A DNA stretch of 64,000 nucleotides from assembly GCA_001600055.1 (NCBI GenBank), contig BCIV01000009.1, positions 124,001-188,000 of the forward strand, in the 5' to 3' direction. How positions within the stretch are numbered: the first letter of the stretch is position 1; the number at the start of each line of letters is the position of its first letter. Position numbers and translations under genes: made by a program. This DNA comes from Filobasidium wieringae. Its lineage: Eukaryota; Basidiomycota; Tremellomycetes; Filobasidiales; Filobasidiaceae. This document shows, one piece after another, positions 59,092 to 64,000 of this stretch. The notes under the pieces were generated by a model. It ran no database searches, was not told the origin of the DNA, and saw nothing but the letters and a program-made list of their open reading frames with translations.

Positions 59092-61967
59092 ATGCCTGCT
59101 ACTACTGTATCAGGTCCGTCTAAGCAACGTGCTCAACCTTCTTCTTCAACCGGCGGGAAACGACAGCGAGACGCCCACGTCAAGGAGAGAGTAAAGACGA
59201 ATGCTCTCAAACGTAGAGTCCAGGATCAGGAACTGCTTGATTTGAAGAAAAGAGTGGACGAATTCGTTAGTTTTTGCCCTTCTCATTGCTATTCAAGGTT
59301 TCTGAACCCTCCCTGACATATTTCTTGCTTGTAGGATCCTACAACTCCAATCACCTCGTTTGATCAGCTCCCCCTCTCTTCCCGAACATTACGGGGATTG
59401 AAATCTTCCCATTTCACAACCCCAACCCCAATTCAATCGCTTTCTATACCACGTTCATTACAGTCCCGGGATGTACTAGGATCCGCTCGTACAGGTTCCG
59501 GGAAAACTCTCGCCTTCTTGATCCCACTGCTCGAACGGCTTTATCTCGAAAGATGGGGACCGATGGATGGATTAGGGGCAGTGGTTTTGAGTCCGACGAG
59601 GGAACTAGCCATCCAGACTTTCAACGCTTTGAGAAGTATCGGGGGATTTCATACGTTCTCCGCGGGATTGGTTATCGGTGGGAAGAACCTGGCAGAAGAG
59701 AGGGATCGGTTGGGTAGGATCAATATCCTTATCGCTACCCCCGGAAGATTGTTGCAACATTTCGATGGGACCGTCGGTTTGGATACTTCCGGTGTGAAGT
59801 TCTTGGTACTAGACGAAGCCGATCGACTCTTGGATCTAGGTTTCTTACCTACCCTCCGCGCTATCATCCAGCATATCTCTCCGAACGGAATAACCGCCCC
59901 CACCCTCGCTCGTCAAACCTTACTCTTCAGCGCTACCCAATCGCCCAACCTCATCAAACTCGCTAAACTTTCTCTGAATGATCCTCTTACGATTGACGTT
60001 GATGCAGGGACGGCGGGGGAGAACGGAAGTAAATCTGGGGGTCATATGCCTGAAGGGTTGGAACAGTATTATGCGGTCGTCGAATTGGATAGAAAGCTGG
60101 ATGCGCTTTGGGGTTTCGTGAAGAGTCATTTGAAGATGAAGGGTGTGGTGTTTGTTAGCAGCTGTAAACAGGTGAGCATTTGAGGTGGTCGTCGATGGAA
60201 ACTACTTGAACTGACCACCCGCATTCAAAGGTCCGGTTCATCTTTGAAACCTTCCGTAAACTCCATCCAGGTCTTCCCTTGATGCATTTACACGGAAAGA
60301 TGAAGCAACCCACTCGACTGGATATCTTTCAACGTTTCTCTCAATCCAATATCGCCCTATTGATCAGTACCGACATCGCTTCCCGTGGCTTGGATTTCCC
60401 TTCAGTCGATTGGGTCATCCAGCTGGATTGTCCTGAAGATGTCGATATGTACATTCATCGAGTGGGACGTACGGCTCGATACAAATCGGGAGGAAAGGGA
60501 TTGACCATCCTTTGCCCGAGCGAGGAGGAGGGGATGAAGAGGAGGTGGGAAGAAAAGGGGATCGAGGTGAAGAACATCAAGATCAAGGAGACCAAGATGG
60601 GGGCATTGCAACAACAGATGCAAAATTTCGCTTTCCGTGATCCCGAGATAAAGTATATGGCTCAACGTGTGAGTTCTCCTTCCCGTCCTGCTTCGCCTCG
60701 ATACTCACGTCTTTGATGGCTCTATCCCTTCTGGCAGGCTTTCGTATCATACATGAAATCCATACATCTACAAAAGGATAAAACCATATTCCAACTCTCT
60801 TCCCTCCCATCTGAAGCTTTCGCCAGCTCCCTCGGGTTGCCCGGGGCACCCCAGATCAAATTCATCACAGATGCGCAGAAACGAAAGAACGCTATGAGGT
60901 TGAATCAGAAGGAAGAGACTACGCCGGTTTCTGCTAAAGAGCAAGTCAATGTGGCTGGGGAGAAGGAGACGGGGACTGAACTGCATGTCGTTGGGAGTGA
61001 GAGCGATGAGAGTGAGGATGAGAGTGGTGAAGGGGATGAGGAGGATGAGCTTGAAGAGGATGAGCAGGGCGAGCATGAGCGCGAGAGCGAGAGTGAGGTG
61101 GAGGAGGATGAAAAGACGAAGGTACATCTTTCTCATCCTGATTCAGTCATCCGGAAGCTAATAAAGCATTATGCAATCGGTACAGGACAACAAAACGGTC
61201 AGGACAAAGTATGACCGGATGTTCGAACGAAAGAACCAAGGTGTTCTTGCTCCTCACTTCTCTGCGCTTGTGCAGCACGATGATATGCCTCAGAACGAGG
61301 ATGATGATTTCCTTACTCTCAAGGCTCGAGATCACACGCTCGAGGATGTCGGATTGGGAGGTATTGAAGGTCCCGATGGATCTATTACGGCTCCAGTAGT
61401 CAACTCTGCTGAATTGAGCAAGAGGAAATTGAAAATGGGAGAGTCGAAAAAGGCTATGCTCAAGAACAAGACATCTGGTCACAAGGTCATCTTCGATGGA
61501 GAAGGAGAGGCGCATGAGCTTTACGAAATGGAGCCTGAGGAGGAGTTCACCAAGCGAGGAAACGCGCAGGAAAGCAGGGACGAGTACTTGAGAGTCAATA
61601 GGGAGGTCATGAAGGAGGCTGATTTGGAGGACAGGAGGGTGGCTAGGGAGAAGAGGCAGGAGAAGAAGAGGAAGAGGAAGGAGAGGGAAAGGGAAGAGGT
61701 GAGTTGCCGATTTATATAGCTACTCGGGGTTCCGTGAACTGAAGATGATTGCCTTCTTTCTAGATGGCGGACGGTATGGAAAGTGGAGAGGAATACGGTG
61801 CCGTTCTAGGTCGAGCTTCAGATGAGGAGAGCGATAGATCCGAAGAAGAGAGTGAAGAGGAATCTGCTGCTCCTCCTACAAAAAAGACGAAGCTCAGTAA
61901 ACAATCTACTGAGGAAGCTTCTCTGGAGGACGAGGAGGCTCTCGCCTTGCGATTGTTACAAGGTTGA
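59092..61967 (+). CDS. DBP4, DEAD-box ATP-dependent RNA helicase
   Basis: Nucleolar helicase of the Dbp4/DDX10 type, needed for early 18S rRNA processing and release of U14 snoRNA from pre-ribosomes. Exons 59092-59265, 59335-60171, 60231-60668, 60738-61121, 61186-61698 and 61764-61967 encode 849 residues. The helicase core is complete: Q-motif [11 protein letters not shown], Walker [10 protein letters not shown] (about 109-116), [61 protein letters not shown]. The following [11 protein letters not shown] and the later [21 protein letters not shown] block identify Dbp4. The C-terminal third is acidic and Lys/Glu-rich, as expected. The start codon has a strong context (GCCACCATGCC). Confidence 0.95.
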
Positions 61968-62018
61968 ATGTAAACATCAAGATTCATGTTTTATGTCACA
62001 TATCTATGATGTACCTTC

Positions 62019-62261
62019 TCATAGCACAGGACCCTTCCTCCCTGATCCCTGCTTCAGCCACTTTCCCCACTCCCAAGCCAGCCAACCAGCCGCGGCGACG
62101 TATCCCATCCTCAGTTGCGGTTCACCCCGAAAAAAGCCTTTGCCATGCTTCGTCATTATAAGTACGGTGATGCAGCCAAACATCCCGGCTGTTGTGTAGA
62201 AGAAAAGATCGTGTAGCCGTTTCCTTCGCAGTGACCCACGAGTGGTAGAGGGAGGAGGCAT
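62019..62261 (-). CDS. Small membrane protein, 80 residues
   Basis: Single-exon frame. A basic N-terminus (SLRRKRLHD) is followed by a hydrophobic helix (LFFYTTAGMFGCITVLIM), a short loop and a second amphipathic helix (MGYVAAAGWLAWEWGKWL). The pattern suits a small mitochondrial or ER membrane protein. I do not recognise the family. It is tail-to-tail with DBP4, only 51 nt apart, so 3' UTRs must overlap. Called because hydrophobicity is organised and the frame starts with ATG in a clean context, but a chance frame cannot be excluded. Confidence 0.5.
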   Translation of the reverse strand: MPPPSTTRGSLRRKRLHDLFFYTTAGMFGCITVLIMTKHGKGFFRGEPQLRMGYVAAAGWLAWEWGKWLKQGSGRKGPVL

Positions 62262-62650
62262 TGTGTGGCGAACTGCGATTTATGGAAGTTACCGTGCGAA
62301 ATGAAACTCTGTTGTACTTTAACTTGTTCCAATGTCATCTAGACGGCAGCACTCTCCTTATATCTCCAGGAGCCGTACTGCCTGGATTCTCGTATCCCCG
62401 GTCATACTAGACAACCTATCGTCACAGCAGAATGGGTACATTCGACTTTACGACTTACAATCGACTCGGCAACATCCCGCACTAACAAAACAAAGCGGAA
62501 GCGAGTCCGGCCAAATTGCTTGGCGGACAACAGACCACGTCATCAATCCTCGATCGACTTGCTTGTTGCTGTAATCTCATGGTCATACATCCCAAGATCG
62601 ATAACTGCAAGACATTATATGTACAACAAGTCACCGGTCCCGCTCCTCTC
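62262..62650. other. Upstream region of the small membrane-protein gene and 3' region of the GH79 gene
   Basis: 389 bases. Overlapping plus-strand frames are antisense to the GH79 gene or featureless. No regulatory motif stood out. Confidence 0.4.
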
Positions 62651-64000
62651 CTATCGTCTTATACCCCAAACTCCCAAAGTCAAGGAAGATACGAGCACGG
62701 TCCAACCCACAGCCCAGAGACCCGCAGTCACCTTCTGTCCCGAACTAACGCTTCCCTTGGAGTTGGATCCCAAAGACGGTTGCCCAGCCATCCCGTTCCC
62801 TGTAGACAGAGCTCCACTATCGATCGTAGCACTTCCAACATTGATGACGGAGGTGGCAAAAGTCGCAGTGGCCGAATCAGCGTTGGTGGATTCGCTCAGG
62901 GCGGAGTCCGTTAGGAAGACTACAGCAGCGGATGGAGCTTTGAGAGGAATGACACAGGTGTTGGCTCCCGTATCACATTGGATGGAGACGGTCTCGACGT
63001 CACCGTAAAGACGACCGTCAGAAGCAAATGAAGTCCGAGTGGTTTGGTTTGCCCAGTAAATTTCGTACTTTTCAGAGACGGATGCGGCCGATAGGTAACT
63101 AACAGTCCCAAAAGAACGAATCAGCTATCCCGACCAACAGTCGAATGGGTGGTGTTCGCACTCACCGAACATCAACGGTTCCACGAGGTAAAGCAGTCCC
63201 GTTGAAATCGATCGTAACGCTCAAATCACTCGCTCCCGAAGCGTCCGAAACGAAGTTGAGCAGTGCCAACCTAGACGGCGCTCCGTTCTCGTAGATCGCA
63301 TAAGCGGGGTGATAGATGTTATCGTTATCCGCCTGCAGATCGACCACCTGACTGTTATTTGACGATCCGAACGCTTCGGCGATGAAGAGGGTAGGGTAAT
63401 ACACCGAGCCGGTAGTCCATTGATACCCGATCCGACTAAGGTTGGTAGGAGGAGGAGTGAAAGCGTTGTAATAAACGTTTTGTCCTCCGATATGCATGAG
63501 TGCGGAAGTGAAGTTTTGAGCAGCCATTTGAAGAGCATAGTCCACCGTCCACAGGGCTGCTCCGAAACTGTCGGAAACTCCAGGGAAACCTCCACAGGAG
63601 GCGGTACCGTATTCCATCATCATGATATTCTTTCCCGCCGCTAGAACTTGGTTCGTTCCGTCCAGGTAAGGCTGGACCAGGCTTACAGCGGAAGTATGGT
63701 TCAGGTAGGTAGGGAAGACTTCTTGACTGTCGACAACTCGGCCGTTGATCCCACAATTGTTTTCGGGGTAACTTAGATGGTGAAAGGACTCTCCATGATC
63801 AGCAACCTGTCATACGGGTGAACAGAATTCATGCTATACTCACTGTTGAACCGCGACCATAGCAATCTGATCCAGGTTGTCCGTCAACCATCCAGCACTA
63901 AGCACATCATCCAACTCGAAACCCTCGACCTCGCAACAAATCGAAGGTCCCACCAAGAACTGCTGTTGCTCCAACCTAGCATCCTTCAAGATATCCTGCT
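62651..64000 (-). CDS. GH79-family glycoside hydrolase, C-terminal part, truncated by window edge
   Basis: Predicted secreted beta-glucuronidase-like enzyme that trims glucuronic acid from arabinogalactan-type glycans. Visible exons are 63844-64000 (continuing beyond the window), 63166-63771 and 62651-63098. Splicing at 63772-63843 gives VQHYPENNCG. MMMEYGTASCGGFPG matches the GH79 nucleophile region, with the Glu as likely nucleophile. The beta-sandwich C-terminal domain follows (LHI-GGQNVYYNAF, YPTLFIAEAFGSS, YAIYENG, RLALLNF). The protein ends in a Ser/Gly-rich stalk and a hydrophobic helix (AGLWAVGWTVLVSSLTLGVWGI), suggesting a GPI anchor or membrane tail. The N-terminal half, including the acid/base residue, lies outside the window. 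Confidence 0.88.

Overview
This is a eukaryotic nuclear window, almost certainly from a basidiomycete of the tremellomycete type (Cryptococcus/Kwoniella-like). The evidence is densely packed protein genes on both strands, many 55-75 nt GT-AG introns with short terminal exons, fungal-specific families (ENA P-type ATPase, fungal GH79, APP1, CEG1, NAB2) and Ser/Pro/Gln-rich spacer sequence. No tRNA, rRNA, CRISPR or intact transposon was recognised. Exon borders were worked out by hand from splice signals, reading frame and family fit. Totals were checked for phase wherever a protein length is given.

Left part (1-25 kb): SET-domain methyltransferase (+), the sodium/potassium pump ENA1 (+) behind a 1.5 kb promoter, an alpha/beta hydrolase (-), the exocytic SM protein SEC1 (+, 16 exons), elongation factor 1B-gamma (-) with a box C/D snoRNA candidate in its long second intron, a Gln-rich protein (-), the poly(A)-binding zinc-finger protein NAB2 (-) and the replicative helicase subunit MCM7 (-).

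Middle (25-46 kb): DAP1-like haem protein (-) divergent from a 1,720-residue SNF2/RING protein of the SHPRH/IRC20 type (+), a DUF1640/CCDC90 mitochondrial protein (-), a long POP7/Rpp20-like protein (+), a C2H2 zinc-finger regulator (+), the mRNA guanylyltransferase CEG1 (-) and phosphatidate phosphatase APP1 (+).

Right part (46-64 kb): an unrecognised 563-residue protein (-), an AsnB-type asparagine synthetase with a long N-terminal insertion (-), a coiled-coil protein (-), cysteine desulfurase NFS1 (-), a small unknown gene (+), the DEAD-box helicase DBP4 (+), an 80-residue membrane protein (-) and the 3' part of a GH79 glycosidase (-, running off the right edge).

The genes are mainly housekeeping (ion homeostasis, secretion, translation, RNA maturation, replication, Fe-S supply) and do not form a metabolic cluster. 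I found no convincing undescribed multi-gene system. The observations most worth checking are the intronic snR38-like snoRNA, seven PacC/Rim101-type hexamers upstream of ENA1, three GC-AG introns, a 7-nt terminal exon in NFS1, a duplicated intergenic element near 46 kb and telomere-like heptads upstream of the asparagine synthetase gene.
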